Shown: piece after piece, positions 22,501 to 31,210 of the stretch
Layout: the number at the start of each line of letters is the position of its first letter
Numbering within the stretch: position 1 is the first letter of the stretch
The notes under the pieces: model-generated
Seen by the model: only the letters and a program-made list of their open reading frames with translations
Database searches by the model: none
Told to the model about the DNA's origin: nothing
Assembly: GCA_030522415.1 (NCBI GenBank)
Contig: CM060107.1
Span: 2,291,347-2,355,346, forward strand
Direction: 5' to 3'
Source: Channallabes apus
Lineage: Eukaryota > Chordata > Actinopteri > Siluriformes > Clariidae
Length of the DNA: 64,000 bases
Program-made: the position numbers and the translations under genes

Positions 22501-24695
22501 TTCCTTCATAATAATTTCCACTTTGATTTATTATGTTCTTTGCAATTTCAAGTTGTCATCAGGGTTATTGCCTTTGCCCTGGTTGGATTCACTGTTATAA
22601 CAATAATTGGAACTCTGCTGATGTGTGCAGTCTTCTTCCAAAAGAAAAGTGAGAGATCTCCATTATGCAGTTCATTTATTGTGTTTAATTGTCATGAAAT
22701 TACGGGTTTTTAGGGAACACAATTCACACAATGCTCACTACTGTATTGCATTTCTCAGCTGTTAAAGACGGAAACAAAATTCATGTTTATGAGTCCATAG
22801 AAGATGTTAGCCCAACTGGTGAGTAAAATTATTTACTTTTTACATATAGATTTATATATTTACACTCATGTTTAATCGTCTGAAGGATATATTTCTAGAA
22901 TGCTATATATTTTATTTACACCTTTTTTATTAGCTGTTTTAAACAATGTTCCTGAATATAATTGGATCATGTTTACAACTCCAGTTTCATTCTATATTTT
23001 ATGGTCAATTCGTCCTTTATGACCTTGACAATGCAGCTTTCTAAAAGTATTGATTTATTATACAGTACATAATGTAAATTTTGTTAAGATTTTTATTGGT
23101 TAACTTGGAAGTTGAGGAAAGTTCTTTTCAAAAGAAAATTAAAAATTTAAAGAATAATAAATGTTTAAAAATGGGCAAATAAAATAAATGTAATAGGCTG
23201 CATGGTAGCTTACTGGTTGTCACTGTCACCACATACCTCTAGGATTTGGGTTTTTAATTTTACCTCTGGTCTGTGTATGTGGAGTTTTCATTGTTTTATG
23301 TTTGTTTGGTAGGGGTCCTCCAAACACCCTGGTTTTCTCTCCAATCCAAAGACATGGTGTATCACAATATGTATGACTGTGAGCTTTTGCCTTAAAAAGG
23401 GTTGGCACCTTGTCCAGCTAATCCCCTGCCATGTGCCCCAAGCTCCCTACAATAGGCTCCAGACCCTATGCTTCTCTACATAGTATAGGCAGTATGGAAA
23501 ATTGATGGAAGTGAAGAGAATGATGGGTGAGTAGGAGGTCAGTGATGTGTATGAAGGCAGGGAGAGAGAAAGGTGTGAGTGTTGGCACACAGCACATATT
23601 ACATACCTGACTGGAGTTCTGGCACTTCTACCATTTAGGTCTTTAGAACAAGTGCTGAAAAAATACCTTGTTATCATCATAACAAGGTTAGCTTCAGTAG
23701 CAGACACTGGTTTTAAAATCCGGCCCCTTGGTCCTGAAAAAGTGCTGAGCAAGGAGCTGCAGAATGTGTGAGAGTCCTGGCTATATACAGTACATGTTGG
23801 CCATAGTAATCTAGTATTACTTTCTTCAGCAGGTCATAATCTTGGCTTCTTCATCTATGATGGAGAAGGCTGCTCTCTAGGCTTCCCCAGTGAGTGGTGA
23901 AATGAGCACAAAAGAAAGCCTCAATATTATCATGGGGAGTGAATAGCAGACACTGGTTTGGTAACCACGCCCCATGTGTCTATGCTGTTGAGCTGGCCAT
24001 GGTGCTGAAGAAGTGCTGTCTGTACCTTCCTGTCCTGAGTGAGTAGCAGCAGAATGTTTGGGTGGACTAGCTGTAAGCCTGCCATCTCACTACACTCCTC
24101 AGTTCCAAGCTTTGTGGAAAAGGTGGCATGATACCAATATGCAATATTACCATGTTGGGCCACTAATCTATGTGAGAGAGAAACCATCCCATTATGCGCA
24201 TGTTAATATCTTTAGCCCTTGCCATTTGTGCATATTTTTGGTCACTAAACTGGGTAGTATTTTAATTAATAGATAGACCACTTGATAAGGAGTGCTATAT
24301 GGGTCCATATTTTTGCTCAGTTGGAGATAGTTTCCTACTCATGTACAGTACAAGATTTTCTTTGTCCAAAACATGTCATCGGGGGTGAGCTTCAGTAACA
24401 GACACTGGTTTCGCAACCTGTCCCTTGAGTCTGTGCACTTGCACTGGCCATGGTGCTGAAAAGATGCTGTCCATACCATTTCCATCATGAGTGACGAATG
24501 GCAGAATATATCCTGGCTCTATGCTTGCTGTCCCAAGGAAAATAACTGTTGCCCATGTATATCAAGCAACAATCTATTAAATGTTTGTGATTCAATGATT
24601 ATTATCTTTTTTAAATGTTTGTTTGTTGGTTTACAGCAAAAGAAAGTCAGTATGAAGCAATTTACTTTCTGGCAGGAGATCCAGCTACTGTATAA
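13028..24695 (+). CDS. Immunoglobulin-superfamily-type receptor, 3' exons (stalk, transmembrane, signalling tail); 5' exons not seen
   Basis: Six exons can be joined with consistent splice sites and phase: 13028-13078, 13299-13397, 14952-15104, 22553-22648, 22759-22818 and 24637-24695. Every internal exon is flanked by AG/GT and is phase 1-1, the rule for Ig-superfamily genes. The first three exons encode an S/T/N-rich, glycosylatable stalk. The fourth is a single transmembrane helix followed by FFQKK. The last two encode a short tail with tyrosines in HVYESI, SQYEAI and AIYFLA; SQYEAI fits the ITIM consensus (S-x-Y-x-x-I). TAA stop at 24693. This layout fits CD300/CMRF35-like or pIgR-like fish receptors, but no Ig-domain exon is visible, so the family is an inference. 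Exons encoding signal peptide and Ig domain would lie left of the window or have been lost. Intron 3 is swollen by transposons. Confidence 0.7.
13299..13397 (+). CDS. Receptor exon: stalk part 2, S/T/N-rich
   Basis: 99 bases between attctgtag and gtcagtaac, phase 1-1. It encodes a mucin-like stretch with sequons NMTT, NSSS-like and NSSK. A decayed copy lies at 62377-62456. Confidence 0.7.
13461..13502. repeat. (ATT)n microsatellite
   Basis: About 14 units, in the intron following stalk exon 2. Confidence 0.95.
14010..14130 (-). mobile_element. LINE (L2-type) 3' UTR fragment
   Basis: The stretch 'accttgagaggaaccag...catcctcatttgg' matches the 3' untranslated part of the LINEs at 28850 and 31540, same orientation. 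Confidence 0.6.
14150..14340 (+). pseudogene. Tc1-type transposase fragment
   Basis: A short decayed plus-strand stretch reads like the WTDETK region of Tc1 transposases (here TGG ACT AAT GAA ACC AAA), with related sequence upstream. It lies within a receptor intron. Confidence 0.5.
14952..15104 (+). CDS. Receptor exon: stalk part 3
   Basis: 153 bases between ccctacag and gtatgct, phase 1-1. It encodes a polar segment with HHHNRTS (sequon) and an acidic end (GDSGFIPEYEAS). Confidence 0.65.
15465..16432 (+). pseudogene. DIRS gag (ORF1), frameshifted
   Basis: The first ORF (15465-15818) begins at an ATG after an A-rich leader. It has the cysteine-rich start typical of fish DIRS ORF1 (CPCGNRL... 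CFECLGESH). The second ORF (15764-16432), in another frame, continues with the conserved LHTMAVLQAYQADLL segment also found in the element at 61165. A frameshift near 15770-15815 separates them. Confidence 0.75.
16680..17490 (+). pseudogene. DIRS reverse transcriptase joined to tyrosine recombinase by internal deletion
   Basis: The ORF at 16680 contains the DIRS reverse transcriptase segment FVTIDLKDAYYHI and HRKLLRFAFGG ... VLPFGLALS (about 17070-17205). The YxDD active site and RNase H are absent. At about 17221 the sequence shifts to the N-terminal part of the tyrosine recombinase (LKRIRDLRALSVSPSCLDF, in another frame). Its catalytic R-H-R-Y end is missing too. G/C runs at 16481-16494 and 16627-16634 may have promoted slippage. 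Confidence 0.7.
17501..18360 (-). pseudogene. Proline-rich gag-like ORF of an LTR element, copy A (broken)
   Basis: Minus-strand coding starts near 18358 (MDSETEMYQIWENYLL) and continues through a basic KKRARKAKHG stretch. After two in-frame stops near 18090-18050 it goes on as a 180-residue proline-rich ORF (18043-17501). It is homologous to the element at 33290-34223: both share REAGSEL, PPPPGFED and the basic block. No LTR adjoins it here. Function is unknown; the LTR beside the other copy suggests a gag-like role in a non-autonomous retrotransposon. Confidence 0.6.
18361..19084. other. Intron sequence, no gene
   Basis: AT-rich intron. The phrase 'acaagctgtcactaggattaaaagaag' occurs here (18670) and again at 19550, and a related 'cactctgnccacaa' phrase recurs at 19010 and 36815, so this is duplicated receptor-locus intron sequence. 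Confidence 0.4.
18711..18750. repeat. Short RTE/Rex3-like 3' end
   Basis: 'gatagttagatactttatcaattccgaagg' is close to the common fish Rex3-type LINE terminus (atactttattgatcccgaagg). Only about 40 bases are visible. Confidence 0.4.
19085..19188. repeat. (TCTAA)n/(TATAA)n tandem repeat
   Basis: Pentanucleotide array, changing from tctaa/tctga units to tataa units. Confidence 0.9.
19191..19345 (+). mobile_element. tRNA-derived SINE (Mermaid-like)
   Basis: Starts with the tRNA-like 'cagtggcttagtggttagcat' A box and continues with 'ggagtttgcatgttctccct', shared with the copy at 62901. Confidence 0.7.
19346..22552. other. Large intron, no gene recognised
   Basis: AT-rich intron sequence of the receptor gene. 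It includes a SINE tail at about 20255-20330 (aggataggcttcaggccc ... aaggcggtatag). No convincing ORF or other element. Confidence 0.5.
22553..22648 (+). CDS. Receptor exon: transmembrane helix
   Basis: 96 bases between atttcaag and gtgagag, phase 1-1. It encodes about 24 hydrophobic residues ending in CAVFFQKK, a classic stop-transfer boundary. Confidence 0.75.
22759..22818 (+). CDS. Receptor exon: cytoplasmic tail with HVYESI
   Basis: 60 bases between tttctcag and gtgagta, phase 1-1. It encodes a hydrophilic tail segment with one tyrosine motif. Confidence 0.7.
23190..23535 (+). mobile_element. Old, decayed SINE
   Basis: It starts 'ggctgcatggtagcttactggttgtcac' and ends 'ataggctccagaccctatg ... 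ggcagtatgg'. These are the head and tail of the Mermaid-like SINE in diverged form. Confidence 0.55.
23680..24510. repeat. Three diverged copies of an intronic unit
   Basis: Units at about 23685-23775, 23937-24060 and 24385-24512 share 'agcagacactggttt', 'gccatggtgctgaa(g)aagtgctgtc' and 'gcagaatgt'. They lie in the last intron of the receptor gene, directly before the terminal exon. Confidence 0.65.
24637..24695 (+). CDS. Receptor terminal exon with SQYEAIYF
   Basis: It follows ggtttacag. It encodes the last 19 residues and a TAA stop. SQYEAI is an ITIM-type tyrosine motif, and a second tyrosine follows two residues later. Confidence 0.7.
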
Positions 24696-24738
24696 ACAAA
24701 GTAAAATCATACACAAATCCATCTTGACTTTAATAATT

Positions 24739-24745
<7 letters not shown>

Positions 24746-24791
<46 letters not shown>
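24746..24791. repeat. (TG)n microsatellite
   Basis: About 23 TG units, 50 bases after the receptor stop codon. Confidence 0.95.
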
Positions 24792-24795
<4 letters not shown>

Positions 24796-25397
24796 CTTGA
24801 ATTGAAAATCTCTGGTGTTCTAAATGTTGTCATAAATATTATTACCATACAGGAAAAAAGACACACTGAACCTTCATCATCATCAAAGACAAATCAAGTA
24901 AACATTTTCTCACTTATACACTCTGCCGATCTATATTAAACCCCTCCTCTTTTAAGTGTCATTTCACACATTCCATGTTGGGTAAAAACATACCCAATTT
25001 AAAGCATTTTTTTATTCTCCCCAATTTAGCAAATATTTTCTTATGTATGATTAAATAAGAAAAAGAACAAGGGGAGTTTAGGCAGAATTAAAAATGAAAG
25101 AAAAGGCAAAACAATGCTGCATTCACAGTGTACACATTGAACCACATAAACATTTTTAAAATTGCACACAGTTTATCTTTGGCTTAGGAATAGGTGGATG
25201 ATTATTGATGATTGATAATGATGAATGCAAATTTGAAGTATTTTATTTAAAGTGAAATGCATGCAAAGAGAAACTAAGAATACATATTAAACACAAACCA
25301 AAACTAGACCTTAAACATACTGGATATGACAACATACTGCTTTACAACATGTGCTAGGCAAAGAATGCTATTCAAATATGACTTACAGTAAATACTT

Positions 25398-25400
<3 letters not shown>

Positions 25401-25477
<77 letters not shown>
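25401..25477. repeat. (AAT)n followed by (ATT)n
   Basis: Thirteen or so ATA units followed by as many TTA units, forming a long perfect inverted repeat. Confidence 0.9.
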
Positions 25478-25479
25478 GC

Positions 25480-26639
25480 TGGTGTAAATGAGTGTGAGTG
25501 TAAACTAATGGCATTAATTAGTTTTGTTCTCTCCTCCAGGACAAGTCAGTGTACTGCACAATACAGCATGTACTAGCTTCAACAACTAACTGCAAACCTC
25601 AACACAGCCAACTCCTATGCAACCCGGAGTATTCATATTAAATATACAACATTTTCCCTTGTTCTAAGTGTACTATGAGGGTTTATCAGGATCATTGATC
25701 TTTCAATAATATCAATGGATTCATTATTTTATTGAATATAATAATTTTATAACATGATATATCAACAGTTTGACAGCTAAATGTGATACACACAACTTTC
25801 CAACTTTTCCAACTTTTGGCAAAATATTATTCTCTGATATAAAGGTTGTTTATGACAAAATATTTAATTTCTAAACTGCTACACATCCTTCTATTAGAAA
25901 AGTATAGTCATTACATCACTTACCTTAAAAAAAGTTTAAGTTTTAAGTGAATTAAGTGCATTCAGTGGATTCGCAGATAATGTTGTAGCAAAGTAAAAGG
26001 ATTTTTATACTCTGTTCCTGCTTTTGCAGTCACCTCAGCAGTAATGAATTTACAAGTATTTTAGGTGTCGCATAACCTCTGTGATATGTTCTGTAAAACA
26101 GACTGTATGTCATTTGGATGTTGTGTGAAACCATGCTCTATAATTAACAAAGCTGTGTGTGATAACATAGTGTAAGTTCTGTGGTGATATTAATTTGTAT
26201 AACCTTCTGCTTCACTTCTCAATCAATACGTTTCTTTTGTACTTTATTCTTACGAGCTTTAACAATCTAAATGTACATTTTTACATTTAATTAAAAAGGT
26301 TTTTGTGCAACTAATCACAACAATTTTGTTCTTTGATTTAATTTTCTGCCAGAGTCTCACTACAAAATGGACAAACAATGCATGAATTTGCTATTTTTTT
26401 TCGAATACATTTTAGGCTACATATTATTGACAGTAATTTGCGACATAAATAATCACAAACACATCTGCAATCCATAACTGAATTCATGCATTGTGATAAA
26501 TATATGGGTGTTTATACTAAATTCACACTGATATAACCAAAACAATTTATCATAATAATTTGGCACTTTTTTTGCCATAATTTGGCACCTTTTTAATGAC
26601 TCAAATTTGATTATTTAATGTCCCATGTTTCAGGAAATA
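25480..26639. other. No gene recognised
   Basis: AT-rich sequence after the receptor gene. It may include its 3' untranslated region; several ATTAAA/AATAAA-like signals occur but none stands out. Confidence 0.4.
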
Positions 26640-27240
26640 CTACCACCTAGTGGAGTGCAAATATGGAAAAATAATACATGACATACATTGTTGTAATTGT
26701 AGTAACATTCTCGAAATAAAGAGGGACTGAACAAACACCTGAATAGCCTGTGAAGAAAGAAATGGGCTCATTTTTCTATTGTTGTAAAGATGAAATCGAC
26801 GAGAGCAAGGTGTGTAATGTAATGTAATGTAAAGTAAGGTGAGCAATGTGTGGAGAAAATGACAGGTGATTATCCATAGTTGCCCCAAGATTGTGGGCAA
26901 TGGCTGAAGGAATGATCTGATTGTTGTCCAGGGAGATCACAAGGTCTTGATATGAGGATGAATCACCAGGGATGAACAGCAGTTCGGTTTTACTGAGACT
27001 TAGCTTCAGCTGATGAGCTGCCATCCAGGATGCAATGTTTGCCAGATATGCTGAGATCCGGCTGGAAACCTGAGGGAGGTAAGGAGAGAATGAGTTGTGT
27101 GTCATCTGAATAACAATGGAATGAAAAAACTCTGCGATATGAGCTTACAAAGAGACCGGGTATAGAGGGAGAACAGAAGAGTACCAAGTACTGAACCCTA
27201 TGTAACACCAGTAGAAAGTCTGCGTGGGGCAGATGTGGAT
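26640..27240 (-). pseudogene. LINE reverse transcriptase fragment
   Basis: Minus-strand pieces carry the active-site region (HCYSDDTQLIL), then AHQLKLSLSKTELLFIPGD and LGATMDNHLSF. These are the typical order and wording of fish L2-type LINE reverse transcriptases. Frames change near 27100 and 26840, and a TACAT-type expansion lies at 26811-26835. Both ends are truncated. Confidence 0.75.
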
Positions 27241-27636
27241 CCCCTCCATGTCACCTCATACAGTATGACCTACAGTATCTTCTAGGCTGGGTGTATAAAC
27301 TCAAGCCCAGTATATTTAAAAAAATAATAATAATTTTTGTTCTGGTTCTGGGATGGGAAAATATATTAAAAATAATATGAAATATGACACTCTCCCCCAT
27401 GTTGTGTTGCAGGGTTTATCATCAGGGGGAAAAAAAAGATAAAATAAAATGCCTGTGCCACATCTTTTCCCCAATATAAACTTACTCATCCTCACTTAAC
27501 AGAATGCCTGTTACATGCCTGTTACAAGCATGTTTTGTTACATAAATATTTAAAAACATCTGAATTTACACAAATGCAGCAGTGAAATGTAGGGTATAAA
27601 TAATCCTCCAAAATTAAATGACTTAGGAAGATCACA

Positions 27637-27830
27637 TTTCATGAACAGTGGAACCTTGGATTATGAGCATAATTCATTCTGGAAGGGGGCTCATATTCCG
27701 AAATGCTCATGAACCAAATTTAATTTTCCCATAATGGAAGCTAAAATTATTTGTTCCACAGCCCTAAAAAATCAATACATAAAAAGAATTAATACAACAT
27801 ATGAAGTAAAAAAAAAAAAAAAATTAACCT
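27637..27830. repeat. Possible DNA-transposon-derived repeat
   Basis: 'cagtggaaccttggattatgagcat' followed by a diverged reverse-type stretch and an A run. It resembles the terminus of a dispersed vertebrate DNA repeat, but I cannot name the family. Confidence 0.3.
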
Positions 27831-27873
27831 GCACTTTACCTTTAAACAAGATTTACGTTCATAAGCGCAGGCG

Positions 27874-27938
<65 letters not shown>

Positions 27939-27957
27939 CGTGTGTGTGCGTGTGTGT
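27874..27957. repeat. (TG)n microsatellite
   Basis: Long TG array with CG interruptions at its right end. Confidence 0.95.
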
Positions 27958-28317
27958 AAAGCTAAAGTAAGAGGACACTCTTACTTTCAGCTCCTCCCAT
28001 CTCCTCCTTTTCATCTTACACAGTAAATCTTTCTCCTCTCTTATTGCACTTCACACAAACACTCACATACACAGACATTAACGGAAAGATTGTTTTGTCG
28101 GAAAATTAGCAAGGACCATTGCTAATGACACTCGTGTGAGCGACACACTAACAGAATCACTGCTGTAAAATAAAACAAACAAACAAATGAACCTTTGAAA
28201 AGAATCGTGACAGAGCAGTGTTTCTGTGTAGAGCAGTGTGCGTGTGTGTCTGTGTGTGAAGGAGAGTGGTGGTGCTTCACACACACCACAAACACACACA
28301 CAAACTAAAGGCGAGAG

Positions 28318-28410
28318 TGCCCAAAGTCTCCTGAGATAGGCTCCAGGTCCCCCGCGACCCTGAACACAGGATTAAGCGGTATAGAAAATGAATGAATGAA
28401 TATATTGATA
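28318..28410 (+). mobile_element. SINE 3' tail
   Basis: 'gataggctccaggtccccc ... cgaccctgaacacagg ... aagcggtatagaaaatgaatgaatg' is the tail of the Mermaid-like SINE. Confidence 0.65.
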
Positions 28411-28541
28411 AATAAAGCTTGATGTTGGTGCGCATTTCTTATTAATTTTACTTTTGTGCACTTAGTGTGATTTGGATTTTTTTGGAAGTTTTCTTGCAAT
28501 AAAAGACAAACAATAAAAAAAAGACAGAAGCATCTGCGGTA

Positions 28542-28544
<3 letters not shown>

Positions 28545-28578
<34 letters not shown>

Positions 28579-28627
28579 GTGTGTGTTTGTGTGTGTGTAT
28601 GTGTGTGTGTATGTTTGTGTGTGTGTA
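28545..28627. repeat. (CT)n/(TG)n microsatellite
   Basis: CT run followed by an imperfect TG run. Confidence 0.9.
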
Positions 28628-28639
28628 AGTGATGTCACT

Positions 28640-30780
28640 TTTCAATTCAGTTTTATTTGTATAGCGCTTTTAACAATTGACATTGTCTCAAAACAGCTTT
28701 ACACAATCAAAAGAATTATTTAAGTTTGTATGGAATGTGAATGTGTATGAATCAAAATGTTCAGATAGTCCCTGGTGAGCAAGCCCGAGGGCGACAGTGG
28801 CAAGGAAAAACTCCCTGAGACGGTAATAGGAAGAAACCTTGAGAGGAACCAGACTCAACAGGGAACCCATCCTCATCTGGGTGAAACAGATAGCAGGAAA
28901 TGATCTGCATTTATACAGTGTTAGGTTGAGCTATAATAGTTGATGTTAATTGATGTTATAATAGTTGATGTAAAATGGAGTCCAGTAGTTATTCGAGACT
29001 CAGATAGACTTGTAGAAAGTTCCAGTCCTGAACTATCGAATTGTCAAGTCCTCAGAGAAACAGCTGACCACACCAGTCGAGGCCAGAACCATCTTCTAAG
29101 TAGATAGAATCATCCCCAGACACCAGGCGCATCCTAAAGAGACACACGGGGCATCCATGCGATGAGACCTCCAACCAGAAACCGGGCACCAGGATGGATC
29201 AGACAGGTCCGGAGGGCAGAGGGAGTCTGGATCACTGGCAGCTCAGGAACCACATGTGTAGCTCGACAGAGAGAGAGAGAAAAAGAGTGAAAGGGGGAGA
29301 CAGGGGGAGAGAGGAAAGAGAAAGAGGGGGAGGAAGAGAAGAGGAGGAGAGATTGCAATTAGGTATGGTCACAGTCACAATGTCTAATGTGAATGTATAT
29401 TTACTGTAGAGTGCAAGCAGGGACTCCGGCAGGACTAACTATGACAGCATAACTAAAAGGGAGAGCCAGAAGGAAACACAAACATGAGGGCTCCCTGAGA
29501 TGTAAAGCAAACAATCACCTCACCGTCAACAAACCTGAGTGATCAAATGAGACTGAGGAAGACAGCATCTAAACATACCAGTTCACCATAATACTCTACG
29601 TCCACGAGTCCCCCAGATCTGCTCCTTTACCTTATGGCAAATCTATTTATAAAATGCTTGGTTAAATAAATAGGTTTTGAGCCTAGACTTAAACACTGAG
29701 ACTGTGTCTGAGTCCCGAACACTATTTGGAAGACTATTCCATAATTTTGGGGCTTTGTAAGAAAAAGCTCTGCCCCCAGCTGTAGTTTTCATAATACGCG
29801 GTACTGATAAGCAGCCTGCATCCTTTGACCGAAGTAGGCGTGGCGGATCGTAAGACACTAGCAGTTCGCTCAGATACTGCGGCGCGAGACCATTTAATGC
29901 CTTATATGTCAAGAGTAGTATTTTAAAATCAATGCGAAATTTCACAGGGAGCCAATGTAGTGAAGATAGGATAGGGGTGATGTGCTCATATCTTCTGGTT
30001 CTAGTGAGGACTCTCGCTGCTGCATTTTGGACTAGCTGAAGCTTGTTTATGCACCTAACTGAACAACCAGACAGTAAGGCATTACAATAGTCCAACCTAG
30101 AAGTGATAAAAGCATGAACTAGTTTTTCTGCATCATTTAGCGACAATATATTTCTTATTTTGGCGATATTTCTAAGGTGAAAGAATGCTATCCTGGTGAT
30201 ATTATCTACATGAGCTTCAAATGAAAGGCTGGAATCTATAATCACGCCGAGGTCTTTTACTGTTGCACTTGACGGAACAGAAAGGCCATCTAAAGTTACG
30301 GTGTGATCTAAGATTTTACTTCTAGCTGTATGCGGTCCTATGACTAGAACTTCTGTCTTATCCGGATTAAGCAGAAGGAAGTTAATTAGCATCCAATTTC
30401 TTATGTCCTGAACACATTGCTCAACTTTAGTAAGATGGTTTTTCTCATCAGGTTTTGTTGAGACGTATAGCTGTGTGTCGTCAGCATAACAATGAAAACT
30501 AATACCATGCTTACGGATTATGTTGCCCAGAGGAAGCATGTAAAGGGAAAAAAGCAGTGGGCCTAAAACTGAACCCTGCGGAACGCCAAACTCCACTAGA
30601 GAACATGCAGAATAATCACCATTTAAATCTACATACTGATAACGATCGGTCAAATAGGATCTGAGCCAGGAGAGGGTTGTACCCTTAATTCCTACAAAAT
30701 TTTCTAATCTGTGAAGAAGAATAGCATGATCAATAGTGTCAAAAGCTGCACTGAGGTCGAGTAATACAAGCACTTCCTCT
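28640..30780 (-). mobile_element. L2-type LINE, 5'-truncated, reverse transcriptase largely intact
   Basis: The 3' end lies at the left (28640; plus strand 'ttcaattcagttttatttgtatagcgctttt'). A 1-kb 3' UTR runs to 29642. The reverse transcriptase ORF then runs 29643-30773, and the element is cut at about 30780. A 5' truncation like this is typical of LINE insertion. The insertion point is only about 58 bases upstream of the signal-peptide exon at 30838. Confidence 0.85.
29643..30773 (-). CDS. LINE reverse transcriptase, C-terminal 376 aa, uninterrupted
   Basis: The ORF starts inside the reverse transcriptase domain because the element is 5'-truncated. It shows [11 protein letters not shown] (catalytic Asp region, residues 6-16), [10 protein letters not shown] (63-72) and the active site YADD (96-99). 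The thumb region follows, and then the [10 protein letters not shown] and [14 protein letters not shown] motifs typical of L2-type C-termini. The endonuclease and upstream reverse transcriptase are missing, so it cannot act alone. The absence of stop codons or frameshifts over 376 codons suggests a recent insertion. Confidence 0.85.
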   Translation of the reverse strand: MLVLLDLSAAFDTIDHAILLHRLENFVGIKGTTLSWLRSYLTDRYQYVDLNGDYSACSLVEFGVPQGSVLGPLLFSLYMLPLGNIIRKHGISFHCYADDTQLYVSTKPDEKNHLTKVEQCVQDIRNWMLINFLLLNPDKTEVLVIGPHTARSKILDHTVTLDGLSVPSSATVKDLGVIIDSSLSFEAHVDNITRIAFFHLRNIAKIRNILSLNDAEKLVHAFITSRLDYCNALLSGCSVRCINKLQLVQNAAARVLTRTRRYEHITPILSSLHWLPVKFRIDFKILLLTYKALNGLAPQYLSELLVSYDPPRLLRSKDAGCLSVPRIMKTTAGGRAFSYKAPKLWNSLPNSVRDSDTVSVFKSRLKTYLFNQAFYK

Positions 30781-30837
30781 TGCTAGTTTAAAAGACCGCC
30801 CCCAGTCTCTCTGACTTCAGTGTCCTAAAGACAGTAG

Positions 30838-30901
30838 ATGATGTGTGTTCTCTCTGTAATCTGTCTCCTGCTCTGTTTCTCTGTACACACGGCTCACAGC
30901 G
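30838..30901 (+). CDS. Signal-peptide exon of a probable second receptor gene
   Basis: An ATG-initiated 64-base exon encodes a classic signal peptide (MMCVLSVICLLLCF..., ending HTAHSG). It ends in a phase-1 donor, G/gtgagtaa, the form used by first exons of Ig-superfamily receptors. The following intron holds LINE fragments (30930-33290). No Ig-domain exon is seen downstream up to 37 kb, so the gene is broken, has a very large intron, or is a remnant. It could in principle also be the first exon of a gene continuing beyond the transposons. Sequence duplicated from the 13-15 kb receptor introns at 34930-35070 and 36390-36900 supports membership of the same locus. Confidence 0.6.
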
Positions 30902-30929
30902 GTGAGTAAACCACTACACACTCTATACA

Positions 30930-31210
30930 CAGCTCTTAATAATACATTTTATTTATAATGCACTTTATATCTGAAACAACTCTCAAAGTGCTACAAAATT
31001 TATTTGACCCTAAAGCTCTGATAAAAAGATAAGTTTTAAGACCAGATTTAAAAGCATCAACAGTCTGTGGCGTTCTCAGATACTCAGGAAGACCATTCGA
31101 CAGTCTAGGTGCAGCTGAGCAAAAAGCTCGATCTCCCATGGTATGAAGTTTGGTCTTAAGAGTTTTCAAAAGATGTACTGATGCAGAGCGGAGGTTGCAT
31201 GTGGACATAT
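30930..31210 (-). pseudogene. LINE reverse transcriptase C-terminal fragment
   Basis: The minus strand encodes TMGDRAFCSAAPRLSNGLPEYLR and FKSGLKTYLF, the C-terminus of a fish LINE reverse transcriptase of a subfamily different from its neighbour. The 3' end is at the left ('tttatttataatgcactttata'). Confidence 0.7.

Noticed and set aside
24487..24939. Plus-strand 150-residue reading frame across a TG run
   Set aside because: It reads through the terminal receptor exon in the wrong frame and through a microsatellite (CVCVCV); not a gene.
26776..27105. Zinc-finger or host gene at 26.8-27.1 kb
   Set aside because: The frame carries LINE reverse transcriptase motifs (SKTELLFIPGD, LGATMDNHLSF).
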